A DNA stretch of 64,000 bases from Streptomyces prunicolor NBRC 13075 (GTDB lineage: Bacteria; Actinomycetota; Actinomycetes; Streptomycetales; Streptomycetaceae), in contig NZ_BARF01000102.1 of the NCBI RefSeq assembly GCF_000367365.1, positions 1 to 64,000 of the forward strand, given 5' to 3'. Below, piece by piece: positions 18,037 through 26,400 of the stretch. The notes under the pieces were generated by a model. That model ran no database searches, was not told where the DNA came from, and worked only from the letters and a program-made list of their open reading frames with translations. Position numbers and translations under genes: made by a program. Each line of letters begins with the position of its first letter. Positions within the stretch are counted from its first letter, which is position 1.

Positions 18037-18801
18037 ATGACCGCCACCACCGTCCGGTCCACCTCCCGTACCGGCCCCCGTACCGCCAAGACCGTCCTGG
18101 TCACCGGCGCGAGCAGCGGTATCGGCGAGGCCACGGCCAGGTTGCTGGCCGGGGCGGGGCACCGGGTGATGCTCGGCGCCCGGCGCGCCGACCGCCTCGC
18201 CGCCCTGACCAAGGAGATCCGCGCGGACGGCGGCACGGCCGACCACCGCGAGCTGGACGTGACCGACCTGGAGAGCGTGCAGGCCTTCGTCCGGGCCGCG
18301 CAGGAGTCGTACGGACGGATCGACGTGCTCGTCAACAACGCGGGCGTGATGCCCCTGGCGATGCTGGAGGCCCTCAAGGTCGACGAGTGGAACCGCATGA
18401 TCGACGTGAACATCCGCGGTGTGCTGCACGGCATCGCCGCGGTGCTGCCCGTGATGCGCGAGCAGGGCGCGGGACACATCGTGAACGTCGCCTCCGTCTC
18501 CGGGCACCGCGTCGACCCCACCGCGGCCGTCTACTGCGCCACCAAGTACGCGGTCCGCGCCATCTCCGAAGGGCTACGGCAGGAGAGCCGCGACCTGCGC
18601 GTCACCGTGGTCAGCCCCGGCCTCACCCGCAGCGAACTGACCGACAGCATCAGCGACTTGGGCATGCGCGCGGCCACCGAGGACATGATGGGCATCGCGA
18701 TCCCGGCCACCGCGATCGGTGAGGCGATCGTCTACGCCGTCAACCAGCCCGCGGACGTCGATGTCAACGAGATCGTCATCAGGCCGACGGCGCAGGGCTG
18801 A
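18037..18801 (+). CDS. Short-chain dehydrogenase/reductase
   Basis: This is a classical SDR of 254 residues. TVLVTGASSGIGEATA is the cofactor-binding loop, VLVNNAGVMP the NNAG motif, and AVYCATKYAVRAISEGL supplies the catalytic tyrosine and lysine (YxxxK). Arginines after strand 2 (ARRADRL) suggest NADP(H). The substrate is unknown. The ATG at 18037 is chosen because GAAGG lies 7 bases upstream; a longer frame from 17911 has no domain support. The divergent XRE gene at 17875 is the probable regulator. Confidence 0.88.
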   Translation: MTATTVRSTSRTGPRTAKTVLVTGASSGIGEATARLLAGAGHRVMLGARRADRLAALTKEIRADGGTADHRELDVTDLESVQAFVRAAQESYGRIDVLVNNAGVMPLAMLEALKVDEWNRMIDVNIRGVLHGIAAVLPVMREQGAGHIVNVASVSGHRVDPTAAVYCATKYAVRAISEGLRQESRDLRVTVVSPGLTRSELTDSISDLGMRAATEDMMGIAIPATAIGEAIVYAVNQPADVDVNEIVIRPTAQG

Positions 18802-18814
18802 ACTCCCGGCCGGG

Positions 18815-19729
18815 CTAGGGCAGTTGGCTGCGGGTCGGCGAAGCCGAGGCCGAGGGCGAAGTCGAAGTCGAAGTCGAAGTCGAAGGCGAAGGCGACGGTG
18901 GTGGGTAACTCGGGTGCAGAGAAGCGGAGAGCGGGGCCAGCCCGGAGCACAACGACGTGGGGAACGCGGGCTCCGCACGCTGGACAACCTTGCAGCCGCC
19001 GGCCGCGCTTGAGGTGATCGGTGCCCAACCGGCGGGCTTCGCACGGAAGAACCAGCGGTCGCCGAGCCGGGAGGCACAGCCGGCCGGGGACGCGGTCGTA
19101 TCGCCGCAGACCGGGCCCGTACGCCAGGAGAAGTCGAGGACCAGCCACTTGCCGTCGCAGTGTTCCGCGTCGCGGTAGGTGTGCGCGGGGACGTCGGCGG
19201 CGATCTCCGCCTGTTCGTAGGAGGCGGTGGTGCAGCCGGTGGCCGGCGGGTGGCAGCCGAGTTCCCCGCACAGCCGCAGCGCGGGCAACTTGGCGCCGTC
19301 GGTGGTGAATTGGTTGTCGTAGTCGACGACCAGTCTCTGCTTGCCCAAGGGGGCGGGCAGCCGGACTCGCGTCGAGGCCGTACGTTCCCCGGTGCATCCG
19401 GAGTGCCTGTCCCCCGAGGGTGAGGAGAAGGTGATCTGGACCCACACGGTGTTGTTCGCGGAGTCGGTGACCGCGGCCTTGAGCGCCCGCACGCACGGCT
19501 GCTTGCCGTCGGGCACCCGGACGCTCACGGTCAACGTGCGCTGGTCGTCGGCCAGTTGGGCCCCCGTGACCCTGGAGGGCGACGCCAGGGTCCAGGGGAG
19601 CGACCCGGTCGGCGTCGCTCCGTCCGTGCTGCCCGCGACCCGCGTCCCGCAGGCGCTGAGAAGCAGTACGGCGGCTAGGGCGCAGAGGGCGGCCAGCACT
19701 GCCGCCCCGCGTGTTCTGACTGGTCCCAC
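18815..19729 (-). CDS. Putative secreted lipoprotein
   Basis: The 304-residue protein starts with GTG and has an arginine-containing signal peptide ending in a lipobox, LLSAC near residue 27, so it should be lipid-anchored outside the cell. The mature part holds about ten cysteines, which may form disulfides, and matches no family I recognise. The C-terminus is a proline/serine/threonine-rich tail (SPSPSTSTSTSTS) coded by a hexanucleotide repeat at 18857-18886. It lies alone between convergent and co-directional genes, so there is no functional clue from context. Confidence 0.75.
   Translation of the reverse strand: MGPVRTRGAAVLAALCALAAVLLLSACGTRVAGSTDGATPTGSLPWTLASPSRVTGAQLADDQRTLTVSVRVPDGKQPCVRALKAAVTDSANNTVWVQITFSSPSGDRHSGCTGERTASTRVRLPAPLGKQRLVVDYDNQFTTDGAKLPALRLCGELGCHPPATGCTTASYEQAEIAADVPAHTYRDAEHCDGKWLVLDFSWRTGPVCGDTTASPAGCASRLGDRWFFRAKPAGWAPITSSAAGGCKVVQRAEPAFPTSLCSGLAPLSASLHPSYPPPSPSPSTSTSTSTSPSASASPTRSQLP
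18857..18886. repeat. Hexanucleotide repeat in lipoprotein C-terminus
   Basis: GTCGAA is repeated four times and then drifts to GGCGAA. On the coding (minus) strand it encodes alternating Ser-Thr. Slippage would lengthen or shorten the tail in frame. Confidence 0.7.
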
Positions 19730-19841
19730 GAACGCTCAATCCCCCCGGATCGCACCGACGTCGACTCCGTCCCGTCAAGCACGGAGTCAAGTACAGGCCT
19801 CAAGTACGCCCACCAATATAGGGAGTTCAGCTACAGGAAGT

Positions 19842-20393
19842 TCAGCGCGCGGCCACCCAGTCCGCCACCGTCGTCACCTCGGCCTGCATCGGGAACACCT
19901 TCTCCGTGAGGACGCGGTGGACCTCCGGGTCGTTGTCGAGGCAGCCGTCGGACAGGACGGTGAGGGTGAAGTCCAGGTCGGCGGCCTGGCGCAGGGTGGA
20001 CAGGACGACGCCGCTCGTGGCGATGCCGGTCAGGACCAGGTGGTCGATGTCGTTCGCCCGCAGCACCATGTCGAGGTCGCTGCCCGCGAACGCGCTGACC
20101 CGGCGCTTGGTGACGACGATGTCGCCGGGCCCGGGGGCCACGTCCGGGTGAATGTCGTTGGCCTGGGCCGCGGCGGCCGACGCGGGAGCGCCCGCGAGCC
20201 TGCCGAACAGCTTGTTGCGCGGGCTGATCTCCGGGGCGCCGGGGCGGAATCCGACGGTCACGTAGATCACGCGGACACCGTTCGCGCGGGCCGTGTCGAT
20301 CGCCTTGCGCAGGCGCGGCAGATAGGCCGGGTCGGGGTAACGGTCCACGATCATGCGCTGGACGTCCATGACGAGGAGGGCTTGCTCGGACAC
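19842..20393 (-). CDS. Isochorismatase-like family protein without the usual cysteine
   Basis: The 183-residue protein has the alpha/beta isochorismatase-like fold: LLVMDVQRMIVD carries the first catalytic aspartate, and VTKRRVSAFAGSDLD the lysine. In cysteine hydrolases of this family the nucleophile follows as TxxC; here the segment is LTGIATSGVVLSTLR, with glycine at that place. It may therefore act like isochorismatase itself, or be non-hydrolytic. The start is GTG. The neighbouring lipoprotein and GNAT genes give no pathway context. Confidence 0.8.
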   Translation of the reverse strand: MSEQALLVMDVQRMIVDRYPDPAYLPRLRKAIDTARANGVRVIYVTVGFRPGAPEISPRNKLFGRLAGAPASAAAAQANDIHPDVAPGPGDIVVTKRRVSAFAGSDLDMVLRANDIDHLVLTGIATSGVVLSTLRQAADLDFTLTVLSDGCLDNDPEVHRVLTEKVFPMQAEVTTVADWVAAR

Positions 20394-20687
20394 GCCGGTC
20401 CTTCCGCGAGCTGAGTGCTCGGTCGCTGAGTCATCAGGTAATTACTTGCCTCACGTAACTATGCCCTGTGATCACCCGGCCCGGGTTCGACCGCATGATG
20501 TTGCCCAACTCCCCGGTTCCTGAGCCGGGATGAGGAATTCCCTCAGGTCCGGGCCAGCCTCGCCGAGACGCCGAGTCACCACCTGTCCGCGCCCCGGGCG
20601 ATCCCCGCCTACGCCCGCCGCGGCTTCGCCTCCTCGCCCCGGCTCCTGCACACCCGTGTCCGCAGTGGCGACCCCTACCCTTGACCG
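20394..20687. other. Intergenic stretch with a possible gene remnant
   Basis: The 294 bases between the isochorismatase-like gene and the GNAT gene contain an AT-richer stretch (GGTAATTACTTGCC near 20440) that could hold promoters. From 20536 to 20685 there is an open frame without a start codon, ending LLHTRVRSGDPYP and a stop 5 bases before the GNAT start. It could be the 3' end of a deleted gene, but I cannot match it to a family. Confidence 0.35.
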
Positions 20688-21227
20688 ATGCCTGAACTGA
20701 TCCCGCCCGACGCCCGGTTCCGGGTCTCCTTCCTGGACGCCGTGCACGAGCACATCGTCGAGGACGACTTCTTCGGCGGCACCCTCGCGCGTGAACTCCG
20801 GGAGCACGGCGGCACCTGGAACCGGCCGGCCGGGTTCGCGCGGTACGTGGCGGCGGTGCGCGAGGAGGAGTTGGAGGACGGGCGACGCCCCGAGGGCTTC
20901 GTGCCGAGCACCTGGTACTGGTACGTCGACGGCGACACCTACCTCGGCCGGATCCAGATACGGCACCGCCTCACTCCGTGGCTCCTCGACTACGGCGGCC
21001 ACATCGGCTACGGCGTCCGGCCGGCCCACCGTCGCCGCGGGCACGCGACCGGGATGCTCCGTGACGTGCTGCCGTACGCTCGTGAACTCGGCCTGGATCC
21101 GGTCCTCGTGACCTGTGACGCCACCAACATCGCGTCCCGCAAGGTGATCGAGGCCGGCGGCGGGAAGTTCGAGGACGAGCGGGACGGGAAATTGCGGTAC
21201 TGGATCCGGACCCGGACGGGGAGCTGA
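20688..21227 (+). CDS. GNAT family N-acetyltransferase
   Basis: The 179-residue protein has the acetyl-CoA pyrophosphate loop RPAHRRRGHATGML (R-x-x-G-x-A type) and the following LGLDPVLVTCDATNIASRKVIEAGGGKFE, the usual end of a GNAT fold. The first 60 residues (ARFRVSFLDAVHEH) match a GNAT subgroup common in actinomycetes. The acceptor substrate is unknown. It lies just before the repeat membrane protein, 15 bp away, so it could share its transcript. Confidence 0.88.
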   Translation: MPELIPPDARFRVSFLDAVHEHIVEDDFFGGTLARELREHGGTWNRPAGFARYVAAVREEELEDGRRPEGFVPSTWYWYVDGDTYLGRIQIRHRLTPWLLDYGGHIGYGVRPAHRRRGHATGMLRDVLPYARELGLDPVLVTCDATNIASRKVIEAGGGKFEDERDGKLRYWIRTRTGS

Positions 21228-21242
21228 GGCGTCTTGCCCGGT

Positions 21243-22352
21243 ATGGACGCCCCCAGGAAATTCGAGAAGCCGCCCGCGCGGCCGTCGCCGCAGCCGCCCG
21301 AGGGATGTCTCGCCGTCGCGATCCGCGTCCCGGTGCGGATCGTCGTGCTCGTGCTGGTCGTGCCGGTCCGGTTGGTGTGGGACGCGCTGGTGGTCGGCGG
21401 ACGGTTCCTGTACCGGACCGTGCTGCGGCCGGTGGGGCGCGCGGTGTTCGTGTGGCCGTGGGTGGCGCTGTGGCGGTACGGCGTCGTGCCGCTCGCCAAG
21501 GCGCTCGCATGGCTCACCCACCTCCTTGTCCTTGTGCCGCTCGGCTGGTTGTACCGGTACGTGCTCACCCCGCTCGGGCACGGCCTCGCCTGGAGCGCCC
21601 GGCGGATCGGGGGCGGGCTGGCGTGGGTCTACGCGCGCGTGCTCACTCCCGTCGGGCACGCGTGCGCGTGGGTCGCGGGCGGAGCGGCCGCAGGTGTGGC
21701 GTGGGTCGTCGGCGGGGTGGCCGCCGGTGTGGCCTGGCTCGGGCGGTATCTGCTCGTCCTGCCCGCCGGGTGGCTGTACGCCTGGATCCTCACGCCGATC
21801 GGGCACGCGGTCGCCTGGTGCGGGCGGGGACTCCTGTGGCTGCTGAGCGCGATCGGCACGGGAATCGGTGTCGCCCTGTACTGGACGGCCCGGATTCTGC
21901 TCGTGCTGCCCGCCGTCGCCCTGTGGCGCTGGGTGCTGACACCGGTCGGTCGGGTGCTCGTCGTCGTCGGGCGGGAGGTGCGGGACGCCCTCGGGCACGC
22001 CTGGCGGATCGCCGGGCACATCTCGCTCGCCGTGGGGCGGGCGCTCGGGACCCTCTTGCGGTGGATCTTCGTGGAGCCGGTGAGCTGGGTCTACCGGACC
22101 GTGCTCACCCCGGTCGGACACGTCGTACGGGACCTGGTGCTGCGGCCCGTCGCCGAGGCCGCGCGCGCTGTGGGGAGGGTCACCCGGCAGGTGCTGACCG
22201 CCGCGCGCGAGTCCGCCCGGCAGGCGCGCGCCGACTTCAGGCGGCTGGTCTTCGGCGAGCCCCGGCAGCCCGAGCCGGTGGAGCTGCGGGAACCGATGGG
22301 CGACGACACACGTACTCTTGGTAGAAGTACGACCGTTCTCACGAAGGACTAG
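21243..22352 (+). CDS. Repeat-containing integral membrane protein, unknown function
   Basis: The 369-residue protein is built from a repeated motif of the form W-L-Y-R-x-V-L-T-P-V-G-H. Clear copies have their LTPxG or LRPVG core at residues 61, 108, 134, 183, 232 and 288, so the period is near 49 with one half-step of 26. Hydrophobic stretches with many Val, Leu, Ala and Trp fill the space between cores, and the C-terminal 75 residues are basic. ATG at 21243 is taken as the start; a TTG at 21234 is possible. It lies immediately before the TIGR03936 gene, 4 bp apart. I do not recognise the family beyond Streptomyces relatives. Confidence 0.75.
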   Translation: MDAPRKFEKPPARPSPQPPEGCLAVAIRVPVRIVVLVLVVPVRLVWDALVVGGRFLYRTVLRPVGRAVFVWPWVALWRYGVVPLAKALAWLTHLLVLVPLGWLYRYVLTPLGHGLAWSARRIGGGLAWVYARVLTPVGHACAWVAGGAAAGVAWVVGGVAAGVAWLGRYLLVLPAGWLYAWILTPIGHAVAWCGRGLLWLLSAIGTGIGVALYWTARILLVLPAVALWRWVLTPVGRVLVVVGREVRDALGHAWRIAGHISLAVGRALGTLLRWIFVEPVSWVYRTVLTPVGHVVRDLVLRPVAEAARAVGRVTRQVLTAARESARQARADFRRLVFGEPRQPEPVELREPMGDDTRTLGRSTTVLTKD

Positions 22353-22356
22353 GACA

Positions 22357-23166
22357 CTGGGCAAGCGACAGCCCGAAGGCCCGCCGCCCGCACCCGCGGT
22401 GCAGCGCATCCGACTGCGCTACACCAAGCGCGGCCGCCTCCGGTTCACCAGCCACCGTGACTTCCAGCGCGCCTTCGAGCGTGCGCTGCGCCGCGCCGAG
22501 GTGCCGATGGCGTACTCGGCGGGGTTCACGCCGCATCCGAAGGTGTCGTACGCCAATGCCGCACCCACCGGCACGGGCAGTGAGGCGGAATACCTGGAGA
22601 TCGCGCTCACCGCCGAGCGCGACCCCGACAAGCTGCGCGAGCTGCTCGACGAGTCGATGCCCGTCGGGCTCGACATCATCGACGCGGTCGAGGCCCGGAC
22701 CTCCGGGCTCGCCGACCGGCTCACGGCTTCCGTGTGGGAGCTGCGGCTCGACGGGGTGGCGCCCGAGGACGCCGAGCGCGCGGTGGCCGCGTTCAACGCG
22801 GCCGAGAGCGTCGAGGTCCAGCGCATGGCCAAGAACGGCATGCGGACGTTCGACGCCCGCCCCGCCGTAGCGCATCTCGAGACGATCAGTCCACAGGCTG
22901 ATAGGCCTACCGACCAGGCCTGTGCGATACTGCGGCTGGTTGTTCGGCACGTGACGCCTGCCGTTCGACCCGACGACGTCCTGTCCGGTCTTCGCGCCGT
23001 GGCCGACCTGGCGCCGCCGGTCGCCGCAGCGGTGACCAGGCTGGCGCAGGGGCTGTTCGATGAAGAGACCGGCACGGTGACCGACCCGCTCGCGCCCGAC
23101 CGCGAGGCAGCAGTGACCGGGAATCACACGGTCGCCGAAGCTGCCGCCGCGAAGGCGCCGGCGTAG
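22357..23166 (+). CDS. TIGR03936 / DUF2344 radical SAM-linked protein
   Basis: The protein opens with the family hallmark RIRLRYTKRGRLRFTSHRD and continues with YSAGFTPHPKVSYANA. It is the usual partner of TIGR03960 radical SAM proteins, as a separate gene or a C-terminal domain. The best ribosome site, GAAGGA at 22343-22348, points to a CTG codon at 22357 as the start; the other in-frame option is a TTG at 22318 inside the upstream gene with no good site. Length is then 269 residues. RNase E follows 263 bp downstream. Its radical SAM partner is 9.4 kb upstream, beyond the accessory block. Confidence 0.88.
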   Translation: MGKRQPEGPPPAPAVQRIRLRYTKRGRLRFTSHRDFQRAFERALRRAEVPMAYSAGFTPHPKVSYANAAPTGTGSEAEYLEIALTAERDPDKLRELLDESMPVGLDIIDAVEARTSGLADRLTASVWELRLDGVAPEDAERAVAAFNAAESVEVQRMAKNGMRTFDARPAVAHLETISPQADRPTDQACAILRLVVRHVTPAVRPDDVLSGLRAVADLAPPVAAAVTRLAQGLFDEETGTVTDPLAPDREAAVTGNHTVAEAAAAKAPA

Positions 23167-23429
23167 GGAAGGTTCCGCGTAGGGACCGATGTCGTAGCGC
23201 CGCCCTCGGACTCGGGAGCCACCTGGGTCGGGCAGCGCACCGACCACAAGACTTTCGCCAGGCCGTCCGCATCTGGGCGTACGGAACCGGCGAGACAGGA
23301 CACAGAGAGCTCCCGTGCGGCGCCCGCGCCCCGGACGGCGGCACCGCGCAACGCGCGAGCCGCGGACGTCACCGGCATCCCTGCCGGACCAGGCGCGGCG
23401 CCCGGGAGCCTGACGGGAGAAACCCCCGC

Positions 23430-26400
23430 ATGCTCGAACCGACCGAACCCGCAGAGGGTTCCGAACTCAACACCCCGAGCGACACGCTGCCGCCGCGCCG
23501 TAGGCGCCGCGCCGCGTCTCGACCCGCGGGACCGCCGGCCGCCCCCGAGGGCGCCGTCGAGAACAGCGCTCCGGCCATACCGGCCGAGGTCAGCGAAGCA
23601 GAAGAGAAGAGCGGGGCCGACGAGAGCGTCGACGCGCCCGCTGCCGTAGCAACACCTGTGGCGGAAGAGGCCGCGCCCGCCGGGCGTGCGCGTCGGCGTG
23701 CCACTCGGCGGGTGTCAGCGCCCGCCGGTGCGCCCGAGGCGAGTGAGGTGCCCGAGGCGGCCGGGATCGTGGTGCTGGCCGTTGCCGCCGCCTCGCCTGC
23801 CGCCGTCGAGGAGACCGCGCCGCCCGTGGAGTCCGACGGGGATGCCGCTCCGCCGCGTACCCGCCGTCGCGCCACGCGCCGGGTCACCGCGCCCGAGACC
23901 GTCGCCCCGGCTGCCGTGGCCGAGCCGGTGGAGGAGCCCGAGGCCGCGCCCGTCGTCGCCGAGGCGCCCGCCGTCGTAGAACCCGTCGTGGCCGAAGAGG
24001 CTGCTGCGCCCGCTGGGCGTACGCGTCGGCGTGCCACCCGGAAGGTGTCCGCACCCGCTGGTGCGCCCGAGGCGAGTGACGTGCCCGAGGCCGCCGAGAG
24101 CGTTGCAGTGACCGAAGAAGTGACCGAAGGTTCCGCGGCTGCCGTGTCCGATGAGGATGCCGCGCCGCGCCGGAGCCGTCGTCGCGCCACGCGCCGTGTG
24201 TCCGCGCCTGCCGGGACGCCCGTGGGCGAGGAGGCCCCTGTGAACGACGAGACCCCCGCGGACACCGCGGAGACGAACACCGCCGCCGAGGTTCCCGCCG
24301 AGGACTCGGGGCCGCGACGTCGGCGCCGGTCCGTGCGGACCGCTGCCGGCGGGTTCTCCGCGCCCGCGCCCAAGAACGGGAACAGTGCCGAGGACGAGGA
24401 CGGTCCGCGTCGGCCGCGGCGGCCCGCTGTCGCCGTGTTCCAGGCGCCCGTCTTCACCGAGCCGATGTTCCAGACCCCGGAGCGCGCCGCGGCTGCCGCT
24501 GCCGCCGAGGCCGTGGAGGACGACGAGGAAGAAGTCGTCGTCGCCGAGCCCGTGGCCGTGGAGGTCGTCGAGGAGGAGACCGGCGGACGTCGTCGGCGTC
24601 GTCGCCGGGGTGCCGCCTTCGAGGCCGAGCCCGATGCGCCCGCCGTCGTCGAGGCTGTCGTGGTCGAGGAGGAGCCCGAAGAGGCCGACGAGGCCGAGGA
24701 CTCCGCCGACGGTGACGAGGCCGAGGAGACCGGTTCGCGCCGCCGCCGTCGCCGTGGTGGCCGGCGTCGTCGCCGTGGCGAGTCCGCCACCGGTGAGGAC
24801 GAGGGCGAGGACGGCGAGGAGTACGCCGCCGAGCAGGTCGCCCAGGATGCCGAGGACACCGCCGAGCAGGTCGAGGAGGACGCCGAGGAGGCTGACGACG
24901 ACCAGGGCGGTTCCGGGTCGAGCAGCAGCCGTCGCCGGCGCCGTCGGCGTCGTCGCGCCGGTGACTCGGGCGGCGAGAGCGAGACGCCCGCGTCGACCGA
25001 CGACCCCGAGCGCACCGTCGTCAAGGTCCGCGAGCCGCGCGCCAAGAAGGACGAGCACCCCAGCGACGAGGTGCAGTCCATCAAGGGCTCGACGCGTCTC
25101 GAGGCCAAGAAGCAGCGCCGCCGCGAAGGCCGCGAGCAGGGCCGCCGACGCGTCCCGATCATCACCGAGGCCGAGTTCCTGGCCCGCCGCGAGGCCGTCG
25201 AGCGCGTGATGGTCGTCCGGCAGAGCGGTGAGCGCACGCAGATCGGCGTCCTGGAGGACGGCGTGCTCGTCGAGCACTACGTCAACAAGGAGCAGTCGAC
25301 CTCGTACGTCGGCAACGTCTACCTGGGCAAGGTCCAGAACGTGCTGCCCTCCATGGAGGCCGCGTTCATCGACATCGGCAAGGGACGCAACGCCGTCCTG
25401 TACGCCGGTGAGGTCAACTTCGAGGCGCTCGGCATGGCCAACGGGCCGCGCCGCATCGAGTCCGCCCTCAAGTCCGGCCAGTCGGTCCTCGTGCAGGTCA
25501 CCAAGGACCCGATCGGGCACAAGGGCGCGCGTCTGACCAGCCAGGTCTCCCTTCCGGGGCGCTACCTCGTGTACGTCCCCGAGGGCTCCATGACCGGCAT
25601 CAGCCGCAAGCTGCCCGACACCGAGCGGGCCCGGCTGAAGACCATCCTCAAGAAGATCGTCCCCGAGGACGCGGGCGTCATCGTGCGCACCGCGGCCGAG
25701 GGCGCGAGCGAGGACGAGCTGAGCCGTGACGTCGAGCGGCTGCAGGCGCAATGGGAGGACATCCAGAAGAAGTCGAAGAGCGGCGGCAGTTCGAACGCGC
25801 CGACGCTGCTGTACGGCGAGCCGGACATGACCGTCCGCGTCGTGCGCGACATCTTCAACGAGGACTTCACCAAGGTCATCGTCAGCGGTGACGAGGCGTG
25901 GGACACCATCCACGGCTACGTCTCGCACGTCGCCCCCGACCTCGCCGACCGGCTCTCCCGGTGGACCTCCGAGGTGGACGTCTTCGCGACGTACCGCATC
26001 GACGAGCAGCTGATGAAGGCGCTGGACCGCAAGGTCTGGCTGCCGAGCGGCGGTTCGCTGGTCATCGACAAGACCGAAGCGATGATCGTGATCGACGTCA
26101 ACACCGGCAAGTTCACCGGTCAGGGCGGCAACCTCGAAGAGACCGTGACCAGGAACAACCTGGAGGCGGCCGAGGAGATCGTGCGCCAGCTGCGGCTGCG
26201 CGACCTGGGCGGCATCGTCGTCATCGACTTCATCGACATGGTCCTGGAGTCCAACCGGGACCTGGTCCTGCGGCGGCTCCTGGAGTGCCTGGGCCGCGAC
26301 CGTACGAAGCACCAGGTCGCCGAGGTCACCTCGCTGGGCCTGGTCCAGATGACCCGCAAGCGCGTCGGACAGGGCCTCCTTGAGTCCTTCTCCGAGACCT

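Noticed and set aside
12902..21227. Secondary-metabolite gene cluster
   Set aside because: The enzymes are isolated and have no synthase or scaffold-forming gene among them.
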